A stretch of DNA of 64,000 nucleotides from Leishmania infantum JPCM5 (Eukaryota > Euglenozoa > Kinetoplastea > Trypanosomatida > Trypanosomatidae), in the NCBI RefSeq assembly GCF_000002875.2, contig NC_009406.2, positions 223,285 to 287,284 of the forward strand. The letters run 5' to 3'. The notes under the pieces were generated by a model, which was given only the letters and a program-made list of their open reading frames with translations, searched no databases and had not been told where the DNA came from. This document shows positions 56,147 to 64,000 of this stretch, piece after piece. The stretch's first letter is position 1, and each line of letters starts with the position of its first letter. The translations under genes were made by a program, and so were the position numbers.

Positions 56147-56629
56147 AGTGCGCTTTATCGATATCTTAGGACCCACTCTGCGAGGAAGCCAAGCAGCCCC
56201 CCTGCCCCTGTCCCTGCCAAGTGCAGAGCCACTTCCGGTGGTGACAGGGTCAGGCGCCGACGACGTGGAGAAGCCAGAGCGATCTATCGCCGCTGATGTG
56301 GGCGGTCCGGTCCTGGGTGGCGTTGCGTCGGCGCTACCTGCGACGGTGAACGCGTTTCCATCATGTATGTGATGGGGCAGAGTGCCCGCGTGACTCGAGC
56401 GTGTATCCCACCCGACCCTCCACTGCCTGCTGGTGGGGAGCCTGCGCCACCCCGAGGGACGCACCAGGTGGCCACCGGCGAGGCGGGCGGGGGGGGCGGG
56501 TAGAGTTGGAGGCGGAGGCCGTACTCGGATGGATGAGGGGCACTGCTGCAACGCGTGCTTACGGCTGCTTGGCGCCACGCGATGAGGCCTGTGACAGGCC
56601 GGGTGGAGTGGTGTCTGAGTTCATGTTGC
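56147..56629 (+). mobile_element. SIDER2 retroposon, young copy C, inside the strand-switch region
   Basis: Plus-strand orientation, 5' end at 56,147 (AGTGCGCTTTATCGATATC), identical to the 5' end of copy B and followed by the same core with about one or two base differences. At its 3' side it diverges at 56,629 after GTTCATGTTGC, so it lacks the last ~25 bases and the A-tail seen in copy B. No clear target-site duplication was found. It lies upstream of the first plus-strand gene and so is not in any gene's 3' UTR. Confidence 0.85.
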
Positions 56630-57387
56630 ATGGCTAATCAAACTCGTGGAATCAGAAAAAGAAAACCTGCGCCACCGACCAACTTGTTGTTTGGCACACA
56701 TTTTTTTACTGGTTTTCAAGGAGATGCAGCAGACGGCTCTAAGACAGGCACTTTGTTTGATCGTGTGACGGCTGAGATACAACTTGCTGTACAGAGACCG
56801 GTGGGAATAATGCCCGGCTCAGGAGGACACTGCGAATGAAGACAAATAATCCCTGTCTGGCGCAGGGCAAGAGAACTGAAAGAGGAGGGAGCTAAGGACG
56901 CGGACGTTATTGGAAAATTGTTGTTTCCTTGGGTGTAGGTAGTGGATGTCGAAAGAAGTGCATAAATTTCTGTGAAATGTCTGTGAACAGTGTGAGTCAC
57001 AAACGAGAAAAATACCAGGGCCACCTGCGCGAACTAATATTACCTCATTTTGCGCAGCCTGTGAGGCGCGGCTTCTCCAGTGAATCAAAGCTCGCTTTTG
57101 CTTTGCTTGTGTGCGGTTACTCTTTCGTAGAAGTCTCGCCCTCCGGGAGTCATGCTCCTTGTGAGGAATAAGATCATCTGTGGTTAGTGGATAGGCTCTT
57201 ATCTCTGTGCAATCACCTCGCTCATTCGTTTTTCATGCCTAAACATCCTGTAAAGCGCACAGCACTAAAGTTTTTAGAAGACGTTACAAACCCCGTTCAG
57301 CCCCTCTCGTTCGCCGTGCCTTTCAACTTCTCGAAGAGTAAAGGACTACTTTTTTTCCTGAGACGCTTCTCGCTTTGGCATCTACTC

Positions 57388-57389
57388 AG
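57388..57389 (+). promoter_or_regulatory. Probable spliced-leader acceptor AG for the zinc-ribbon gene
   Basis: A T-rich tract (about 57,348-57,382, including T7) is followed by CTACTCAG at these bases, 7 bases before the ATG at 57,397. This supports the short reading of the gene. Confidence 0.55.
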
Positions 57390-57396
57390 CCTCACC

Positions 57397-58041
57397 ATGC
57401 GACGTCCAAAGACCGAATGCGAGATACAGCAGGAGCAGTCAGATGAGCTGTTTGCGCGTCAGCTTCAAGAGCAGCTGAACAACTCAGGCGATGTTGTTCA
57501 TGCTCCGCCTCCGCAGAGCGGACCGTCGAAGTCAGTGCAGGAGGCTGCCGATGCTGCTTACGCTCGCCAGCTTCAACAAGAAATCGACCGTCAAGAGGCC
57601 GCCACCGATGCAGGTGACTCTAGAGCAAGTGAGGACAAGATCCCCGTGGAGTGCCCTGCTTGCACCTTTGTCAACCACATGAAGCCATCTAGCTCGTCGA
57701 ACCACTGGAAATGTGCTCAGTGCAGCAGACCTTTGATGGAAAATGTATCGTACTCAGGCCATGTCTCCCACAAAGATCTCGTGGAGTGCAGAGTGTGCCA
57801 TTCCCTCAACAAGCTCCCTACGAAGAAGTCCGATGCTGTTTTGTGTGGCGGATGTTATCAGGAGCTCGGCTCGACCCTGAGCAGCGCTTCGCATGTAGAG
57901 AGCGAAGAAAACCAGCGTACAGTGCAGCTTCGCTGTGGCCAATGCAGCGTGATCAATGCTGTGACAGTCGGTGTCAATGTGAAGAGATTAGAGTTCATAT
58001 GTGGTGGCTGTGGAGTATTGAATACGATGACACTTGAGTAA
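57397..58041 (+). CDS. Small multi-zinc-ribbon protein with UIM-like N-terminal repeats (214 aa)
   Basis: ATG at 57,397 (MRRPKTECEIQQEQ) to TAA at 58,039. The frame opens 70 codons earlier at a GTG, but the acceptor AG at 57,388-57,389 excludes that part. Two similar short helices, DELFARQLQEQL (about 16-27) and DAAYARQLQQEI (about 52-63), resemble ubiquitin-interacting or related motifs. Three Cys4 modules follow: C86/C89 with C106/C109 (CPACTF...HWKCAQC, like an NZF/RanBP2 finger), C131/C134 with C150/C153, and C180/C183 with C202/C205 (both zinc-ribbon like). The combination suggests a ubiquitin- or adaptor-type protein, which is an inference. It is the first gene of the plus-strand polycistron. 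Confidence 0.85.
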   Translation: MRRPKTECEIQQEQSDELFARQLQEQLNNSGDVVHAPPPQSGPSKSVQEAADAAYARQLQQEIDRQEAATDAGDSRASEDKIPVECPACTFVNHMKPSSSSNHWKCAQCSRPLMENVSYSGHVSHKDLVECRVCHSLNKLPTKKSDAVLCGGCYQELGSTLSSASHVESEENQRTVQLRCGQCSVINAVTVGVNVKRLEFICGGCGVLNTMTLE

Positions 58042-58778
58042 GTCGCGCTTAAAGTCCCCATTTTGCCGGCGGCTCGCATTGCTTTCACCCTTTCGCGTGT
58101 CGTTTTTCATCTGGTGCTTTCGTATGGTTGTCAGGTCCTTTTTTACCTTTGCATTCACTTCAAAACACGTTTATCTCCCGAGAATATGTTTTTTTTTTTG
58201 TCACGATGATTATTAGCGAGTTTGTGATATGCTATTTGCCTTCTATCTCTGTTTGCGATTCCTATGCTTGTTTGTATCGCTTGAAACCGAAGAAGCTACT
58301 ATAAAGTCTGTGGGCTAGCAGGCTTTTTGTTCAGCTCGTCTTTGAGGCCGCTTTCGGGAAACTTCTTCGCAGGTGGTGCAGAGCAGTCTAGATCGCTTTG
58401 AAAGCCGGGGTGCCAGCTTTTTTGTCGATGAAGGTAACTACTTCGTCCAAGGGTAATCTTATGCTTGGAGGAAAGCGGTTTTCTCACTCTCTTTCTCATC
58501 TTCCCTCTTCCTATCCCTTCCCCCTCACACCTGTCTGTTGCCACCACTCCTATTCTGTTGTTATCTCGATTCATTCACAATGATACTATTCCTGTTCATG
58601 ATGTAAGGTAAAGTCCCACGCCTAGCGGACCATAACTGCAGCAACTTGCACCACACGTAGCTACACTGACCTCACCTTATACTAAGTTCCACTGGGCACA
58701 ACTGATGTTTGTATATAAATATATATTACGCATTATTAAGATCATCTGATTTCACTCCCCAGCAAGTGAGCGTGCGTG
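58042..58778. other. Intergenic/UTR region
   Basis: 0.7 kb of AT-rich sequence with a TATATAAATATATATT segment near 58,712-58,728, between the zinc-ribbon gene and the kinase. No gene recognised. Confidence 0.7.
58761..58762 (+). promoter_or_regulatory. Probable spliced-leader acceptor AG for the kinase gene
   Basis: TGATTTCACTCCCC is followed by AG at these bases, 16 bases before the ATG at 58,779. Confidence 0.5.
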
Positions 58779-59894
58779 ATGCGACGAGTCGGCGACTACG
58801 AGATCCTCGATGTGGTGGGTGAAGGTGCGTACAGCAAGGTGAAGCGAGTTCGCCACATACCTACTGGGTGTATGTTTGTCGCTAAGATAGTACCAAAGAC
58901 AAATCAGCAAGTCGAAAACGACGTTCGTCTGGAGATTTCCATTTTGCGGCGCTTGAAGCACAAGAATATTGTTCAGCTGATTGAGATTCTGGAAAGCACA
59001 AACAATTACTACATTATACTGGAGCCTGTCATGGGTGGTGATCTGTGCGACATCATTGTGGGTATGGATCGGCCCTTGCCAGAGCAAGATGTAGCGGCCC
59101 TCTTGATCCAGCTCGTGGCAGGGGTGCGCGCATGCCATCGCAACGGGGTCGCGCATCGCGACTTGAAGCCAGAGAACCTCCTTCTGGGAACCGATGGTGT
59201 GTTGAAGATCTCTGACTTTGGGCTGAGCCGCCTCCACAGGGAAAGCAACTTCCAAGCGAGCACAAACGAGTACGCACACACGCTTACAGGAACCCTCGCA
59301 TACCTGGCACCTGAAGTTTTCGGGGGCTCATACGATGCTTTTCGCGCGGACATTTGGTCGATGGGGTGCATTGCGTACGTCCTGTTGACGCAGAACTTTC
59401 CGTTCGGCTCCACCACTGATCCTCACGCCTTGGAGGTTCGCATTCGCAACGGCGAAGTTTCCATAATGCCTTCCTCCGTTAGTGCGGAGGCAAAGAACTT
59501 ATGCAAGTGGCTCTTGTCTCCGCGGCCGGAGGATCGACCAACGTTAGACGCTGTAGCACAGCACGACTTCTTCAAAAGATATCTACCCGCAGAGTATCTT
59601 AGAGTGACAGCGAACCGAAAGTCGCCGATTGTGCACGGTGCGAACATGAACGAATTCAGCTCACAGGTTCAAGAAGAAGCTCCGTCCTGTAGCCCAAGCA
59701 CAGCAAGTGCCAAGCGAAAACATCACCATGTCCGTAGCGGCAGTGCTGCGAGAACCTCACCTTCAGGCAGCGCGGTTGCTGGTGCGGCTACTAGCAGTAA
59801 CCGCAGCAGCGAAAGCGGGAGGGATCGTGAAGACCTGGTTAGCCACGGCACTCAAGACGAATCTGGTCTTGGTGGATACTGCGGAGACGTTTAG
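58779..59894 (+). CDS. Serine/threonine protein kinase (CAMK/SNF1-like, 371 aa)
   Basis: ATG at 58,779 (MRRVGDYEIL); a GTG one codon earlier is ignored. The kinase domain covers about residues 7-268 with all catalytic motifs: Gly loop GEGAYSKV (14-21), VAK lysine K36, alpha-C Glu52, HRDLKPEN (126-133), DFG (146-148), activation loop with several Ser/Thr, APE (177-179) and DIWSMG (191-196). The hinge reads EPVMGGDL. The HRDLKPEN/ISDFGLS style and a loop ending TLTGTLAYLAPE fit the CAMK/SNF1-related group. The C-terminal ~100 residues are Ser/His/Arg-rich with no recognisable regulatory domain. It is the second gene of the plus-strand block; the substrate is unknown. The AG at 58,761-58,762 supports the start. 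Confidence 0.93.
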   Translation: MRRVGDYEILDVVGEGAYSKVKRVRHIPTGCMFVAKIVPKTNQQVENDVRLEISILRRLKHKNIVQLIEILESTNNYYIILEPVMGGDLCDIIVGMDRPLPEQDVAALLIQLVAGVRACHRNGVAHRDLKPENLLLGTDGVLKISDFGLSRLHRESNFQASTNEYAHTLTGTLAYLAPEVFGGSYDAFRADIWSMGCIAYVLLTQNFPFGSTTDPHALEVRIRNGEVSIMPSSVSAEAKNLCKWLLSPRPEDRPTLDAVAQHDFFKRYLPAEYLRVTANRKSPIVHGANMNEFSSQVQEEAPSCSPSTASAKRKHHHVRSGSAARTSPSGSAVAGAATSSNRSSESGRDREDLVSHGTQDESGLGGYCGDV

Positions 59895-61640
59895 GCAAGT
59901 GGCGTGGCTGTAGAGCTGAAACAGCATCGCTTATGGCCGTTTGGCGAGGGTGCATAGTTGCAGCCGCGCTATCGCCTCAACTGTGGCTCACACCTCAAAG
60001 GGGTACTGTCGTGCCAAAGCTAAGCACAATGCCTGGTGACGTTTCATCACGGGCGCCTCTTCAAAGGAAAACGGCAGTCTTTCAGCTCTTTTGTTTTCCT
60101 CCTATGGTCTTTTGCGTTCATTTCCTCTGAGCTCTCTTCGGCACCTTTCCTTTCCGCTCTATGGGTTTTCTGAATTCATACTCATGTACAATGCTTGCTT
60201 GACTTCTTCCTTTTCCTTTTCTTCGTCTCCACGGCAGGGCGTTGTTACTGTGAGGCGCTTGGCAACGCTTCAGACGCCCTTGTGACAACACCGAATCTCG
60301 TGATCAAAAGCCTCTCAAGTATATTTGTACGAGTAAGTGCGTGGGCGTCTCTTCGATGCGGGAATTGCGGAACTCGTTTTCATACACTGTGCAAGAAAGT
60401 GCACAGCTGTGAAGGGCACTGCTCGATCTCCTCTATTCTCTCTTTTTGTTTTTTTTTTGTGCGGCGGGCACCTGACTTGTGCGACCCGGCCATCCATGGT
60501 GAGGAGGGTTCGCGTGATCGGCGGTGTGAAGCAACGCAGGTGCCGCTGCAAGTGCCGCGATCGACAGTCTCCGGCGCCGTTGACGTCCTTCAACGGCGAC
60601 ATATATCTCTGTCTTGGTCGGCGCTGTGCATCTGAGTTCAACGGGATCGTCTCGCTCATATCTACCACGACGGTATGTAGCGCAATTCGATTTTGAATGC
60701 CAATAAGCCGGGTGGCGCTGCTACCGGGAGTTGCTCTCGAGCCCAAAAGCAATGGAAGGTGACAGGAAATACAGCAGGCATGAATACTGGCCTGCGATAT
60801 GCACATGCATACATCTACACACATATATATAGAGAGAGAGAGTGCTGTAGTGGAAGAAAGCAACAAGCTGCCGTTCTATTGGTCAGTTGTGTTGGTGCGG
60901 CGCCTCTCCTCACTTTCCCGTCTCCCTTTCGTGTTTTTCCGGTTCACGCCCACGATGTTTCAAACGAGGTTGAAGGACAGACCAGCAGCGGCTTTCTTTT
61001 TGCTTCGATGTTCTCACGCGCTGAGAACGAGGAACATCTCAGCGTATCATCCAAAGTCCAGTGCCTACTCTTTGTGGTGAGGCCAAGGGATTCCAGCTTG
61101 CTCTCGGGTACGGCTGCGGACTCTTGGTATCGGCGGACAGGTCTGTGCTCGCGCTGCGCCGAAGTGACTTGCGACCATGATCACTATCGGGCCAGCTTAC
61201 TAGGCATCGTGCTGATGATTCAAGGAATATACGCATCCATCTCCTGCTTTTCTGCCTTTGCTGCGCTGCGATGATGCTGAGCGTGGCCCCGGGGCCTAGC
61301 CTGCGCTGCACACAGTGGCGTTGCGGTGGGCTGAGCGGCGCCAGACGGCGCTGGTGGGCCCGGCTCCTCGACAAATCTTCGATACAAGTCCGCATTCTGC
61401 AAGGGGTGCATTTCGCCCTCACAGACCCGCAAAGCATGTTGTTTGTATGGTTTTCGGCACTGTGGTGTAGAAAAAGAAAAGAAGCGTGGTGGTGACGTCT
61501 CGGTGCTGAAACAAGAGAAGATACATATGTGTGCGGGCCCTCCCCCCTGTTCTCAAGGACGAGGTTGGCGCAGTGGCGTTCTGGCTTCGCTGTGATTAGC
61601 CCTACTACACGGGTACACTTCATGTCGGGCCTTTCACCTA
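59895..61640. other. 1.7 kb intergenic region, possibly with a degraded minus-strand relic
   Basis: 3' UTR of the kinase and following spacer. A minus-strand frame near 61,440-61,060 reads like decayed protein (HPLQNADLYRRFVEEP, then after stops REHRPVRRYQESAAVPES), but no family was recognised and it contains stops. Confidence 0.5.
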
Positions 61641-63160
61641 AGGGTGAAATGGTTACATGAGAAGCTCCCTATCAAATACGAAGCGGCATCGCGCCTAGCC
61701 CTCGCGTTGCTGGGATAGGCGCCGGCCTGCGCCGCCAGGTGCAGAACACGAAAAGACGGCCCGAATGGGCTGGAGCCATTCTACACGACTAGCTCACTGA
61801 CAAATAATTGACATGCGCCAACAAAAATGACACTTCAACATGGCACGGCGCAGACGGGGCCACGGAAACGTCACTTTGGGGCTCGACTGCATCATCTAAG
61901 ATTGGGGCACCGCCACCACGGCGCCGAGTGACCGCTGTGCAATCGAGTTTATTGTCTACTCTGAGGAGGAATATGGCCCGGGTGCCGCCAGTGATGGATG
62001 GTTCCCAATTATGCTCTTTCCACAAAGTGAACTGGAAGCTTTACTATCCCTTATTGCCAAATCGATCCGCAAAGACCGTGCCTACACCACAGCAGCACAG
62101 AAGCGAAGACGTGCGAGCTTCAGTGTGCCCCCCCCCTCCCCCACCCCGATCACACACAGACAAACCGAGAGCGCATCAGGGAAGAAAGGCGAATCGCCCA
62201 TGCAGTGACACCCACCACACATACACAACCACAATCTGTCACTCAGAGATGAGGCTACATTCACAACTGGACTCATCGCGAAAATTGCCGTGAAGGCTGT
62301 TCCATCTGGTAGAGCCGCTTATAGACCGTTCTGGACTCCAAAACTGACGCGATCAGAGGCATGTCTTGCGAAAGTACCCTAGGCGTCGCCCGAGCATCGC
62401 CCTCTCCAGGATGTGTTCATCAAGCAGGGCCAAAGAGTCAGCCTTGAAGGATGGGTGCCCTCTGCAACTCACTCGCTCCCATCGACCCTCGATCGCGCGC
62501 ACTCATCTTGGCTATCCATGACCCCGTGCACTGCGCAAACCAGCAATGAGACAAGGCGACCGCCACCTCAATCCGAAAGGGCAGCTCAATGTATCGGTGA
62601 GGATCTACCGGCAGAAGTCAGTGCAACATCCGGCAGCCTCACCCCGCGCCCCACTGAGACAGCTCTACACCCTTCAACTCGCTCACGGTGGGTGACCTCG
62701 AATATGGCGCGCCGTGAAGTCCGCTGCGGCTCCGCCCCAGGCGCCCACGAAATTCACCGCGAGAGTGGCAGGGGCACTACCGGTGTGCTGAAAGAGCGCG
62801 GCTGAACGTTTAAAACCAGAGCGTTCCCACCGGCTGCGCCGCTGCTACATGGAAAGAATGGCGCGTTGTGCCCCTCTTGAAGCCGCACAAGCCAGATGGT
62901 GGTCCCGCGCCTCACTCTCTTTGACGCCGACCAGCAACCTGTACAAGTTACTTGAACAAAAGGCCTCGCGACGACTGCGCGACCAACTGGAAAACAAGCT
63001 CCCACCACGGCAGTGTCTGGCTTCCGTCTTCACCGCTCTGCTTTAGACCTCCTGCGCTTTCTCCACCGCGCATTAACCCAGCTACCGCCACGTGCTGAGG
63101 TAGGACTCGTATTTTTGGACTACGTTCGTACGTTTAACTCGTCGGATAACGGCGCTGAAG
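61640..63160 (+). pseudogene. Dead ingi/L1Tc-type LINE (DIRE): end of endonuclease region through start of reverse transcriptase
   Basis: Plus-strand frames broken by stops and shifts carry LINE motifs in the right order. About 61,946-62,050: SLLSTLRRNMARV and FHKVNWKLY, of the type found after the endonuclease. About 62,310-62,350: GRAAYRPFWTPKL, like the linker before reverse transcriptase. About 62,846-62,910: WKEWRVVPLLKPHKPDGGPA (RT region 1). About 62,935-63,000: SNLYKLLEQKASRRLRDQL. About 63,013-63,150: GFRLHRSALDLLRFLHRAL and VFLDYVRTFN, which holds the first catalytic Asp region. The YxDD part and everything after are absent. At least two frame changes lie between the RT pieces. The left limit is uncertain. 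Confidence 0.7.
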
Positions 63161-63320
63161 AAGTTCAGCGTACAGTCACACCTCACCAACAGGATCCTGG
63201 ATCCCTCAGACAACCGCCGCTGCCTCATCCTCGCTGGCGCCGCTGCCCGCGGACGAACACGTGGCAGATGTGCAAGACGACGACATTGTCCTAGACACCC
63301 CCGCCTCTCTCTTGCCCTGC

Positions 63321-64000
63321 ATGGCCGAGAGGGGGGCATCGACATCGGAGCTGCGGCAGGCGGCACAGCGAGCGCATCATCATCAGCGGCGCAGCGGCGG
63401 CGGCGGCGGCACCGACGCGGCGCACGAACCTGCCGCGCCGGAGAAGAGCGAGCATGCCCACCCGGCAGCACGGGGTGTCGGGCAGGATGTGATCGACCTC
63501 GTCACGGACGTCTTCACAGCGCAGCGCGATGCCGAGATCAAGAAGCGTCGCGAGGTACTCTATGAGCTGACGCATCCAAATCCAATCGACTACACGTACA
63601 ACGGCAAGCTGGTGCCGCCGCCGCCGCTGAGCTTCGGGCAGGTGACGGAGGAGGCGCGTGCCCTCGGCAACAAGATAATGCTTGGGCAGACGTACTCGCT
63701 GGTGCGACAGGCCGGCACACGCGCCTCGGCCGACGACTTTGACGTGATTGGCAGCTCGGCCAGCACAGCCGGCCGCGGCGCAGCAGCAGCAGTGACGATT
63801 GTGTCGCCGGCCTCGAGCATCGAGGCAGGTCTGGCGGCGCCGCTCTCCACTTTTTCGTCTCGCCATGCGAAGGGCTACGGCGGCCGCACCGCTGCGGCGC
63901 CGTATCGCAGCCGCGCGCGCGACGCGAACATCTTCCGTGACCACAACTACTTCTTCGAGATCAACGAGCTGTATCAGGAGGTGGCCTTCGCCGGCAGAGC
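63321..64000 (+). CDS. Hypothetical protein, N-terminal part (gene runs off the window end)
   Basis: From ATG 63,321 (MAERGASTSELRQAAQRAHH) the frame stays open to the window end, 226 codons, with strongly GC-rich third positions. A Gly run (GGGGG) and Ala-rich stretch are followed by a more ordered segment: DVIDLVTDVFTAQRDAEIKK, then ELTHPNPIDYTYNGKL, SFGQVTEEARAL and near the edge FRDHNYFFEINELYQEV. No family recognised. The same frame is open for about 53 codons upstream of the ATG, with coding-like sequence (LAPLPADEHVADVQDDD), reaching back to a TGA inside the dead LINE. The true start may lie elsewhere or the 5' end may have been lost. Confidence 0.65.
   Translation, partial: MAERGASTSELRQAAQRAHHHQRRSGGGGGTDAAHEPAAPEKSEHAHPAARGVGQDVIDLVTDVFTAQRDAEIKKRREVLYELTHPNPIDYTYNGKLVPPPPLSFGQVTEEARALGNKIMLGQTYSLVRQAGTRASADDFDVIGSSASTAGRGAAAAVTIVSPASSIEAGLAAPLSTFSSRHAKGYGGRTAAAPYRSRARDANIFRDHNYFFEINELYQEVAFAGR

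Larger units (their letters stand above)
55265..57396. promoter_or_regulatory. Divergent strand-switch region, probable bidirectional Pol II start
   Basis: The gene to the left (eIF2D) is on the minus strand and the gene to the right is on the plus strand, so the 2.1 kb between them is a divergent switch. In trypanosomatids such regions are where RNA polymerase II starts both polycistrons, marked by histone variants and acetylated H4 rather than a sequence box. No TATA-like motif or tRNA gene was found. The region has a direct repeat of GACGCTGCCAG (about 55,427 and 55,460) and SIDER2 copy C. Confidence 0.75.

Overview
The window looks like a chromosome segment of a trypanosomatid, almost certainly Leishmania; the species cannot be told from sequence alone. 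Reasons: protein genes are intronless, widely spaced and lie in two long head-to-tail blocks. Several starts are preceded by a pyrimidine tract and an AG of the kind used for spliced-leader trans-splicing. Untranslated regions are very long and full of (CA/TG)n, (TA)n, poly-A and poly-G tracts. Several ~0.5 kb repeats match the Leishmania SIDER2 short retroposon family, and there is a decayed ingi/L1Tc-type LINE (DIRE).

Layout. From 1 to 55,264 every recognisable gene is on the minus strand, in transcription order: eIF2D (55,264-53,270), two NADH-cytochrome b5 reductase paralogues (52,485-51,616 and 50,023-49,154), a 120-residue probable mitochondrial protein, a large two-finger CCCH protein, a signal-anchored membrane protein, a 99-residue protein, prefoldin subunit 5, a second large CCCH protein, a mitochondrial-type SAP-domain protein, a 1,785-residue unknown protein, and the 5' part of an unknown gene cut by the window start. 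From 57,397 rightwards genes are on the plus strand: a small ubiquitin-interaction/zinc-ribbon-like protein, a Ser/Thr kinase, a dead LINE, and the 5' part of an unknown gene cut by the window end. The 55,265-57,396 interval is therefore a divergent strand-switch region, where trypanosomatid RNA polymerase II polycistrons are expected to start in both directions.

Non-coding content is large. Intergenic spaces reach 9.4 kb (27,462-36,893, with an assembly gap of about 100 N) and 6.5 kb (40,332-46,885). Three SIDER2 copies are nearly identical over about 480 bp (31,997-32,476; 47,989-48,468; inverted at 56,147-56,629) and a fourth (about 25,060-25,406) is old and diverged. Two of the young copies begin at exactly the same nucleotide, and one of those sits inside the strand-switch region.

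The genes do not form one pathway, as is normal for trypanosomatid polycistrons. Shared themes are post-transcriptional control (two CCCH proteins, eIF2D, SIDER2 elements in probable 3' UTRs) and mitochondrial or membrane redox proteins (cytochrome b5 reductase pair, SAP protein, small mitochondrial proteins). The most notable points are the Ser-for-Cys change in one reductase's NADH-binding motif, the ~300 nt alternating CA/CG tract that would form most of one mRNA's 5' leader, the set of near-identical SIDER2 copies, and the junction between the dead LINE and the last gene.
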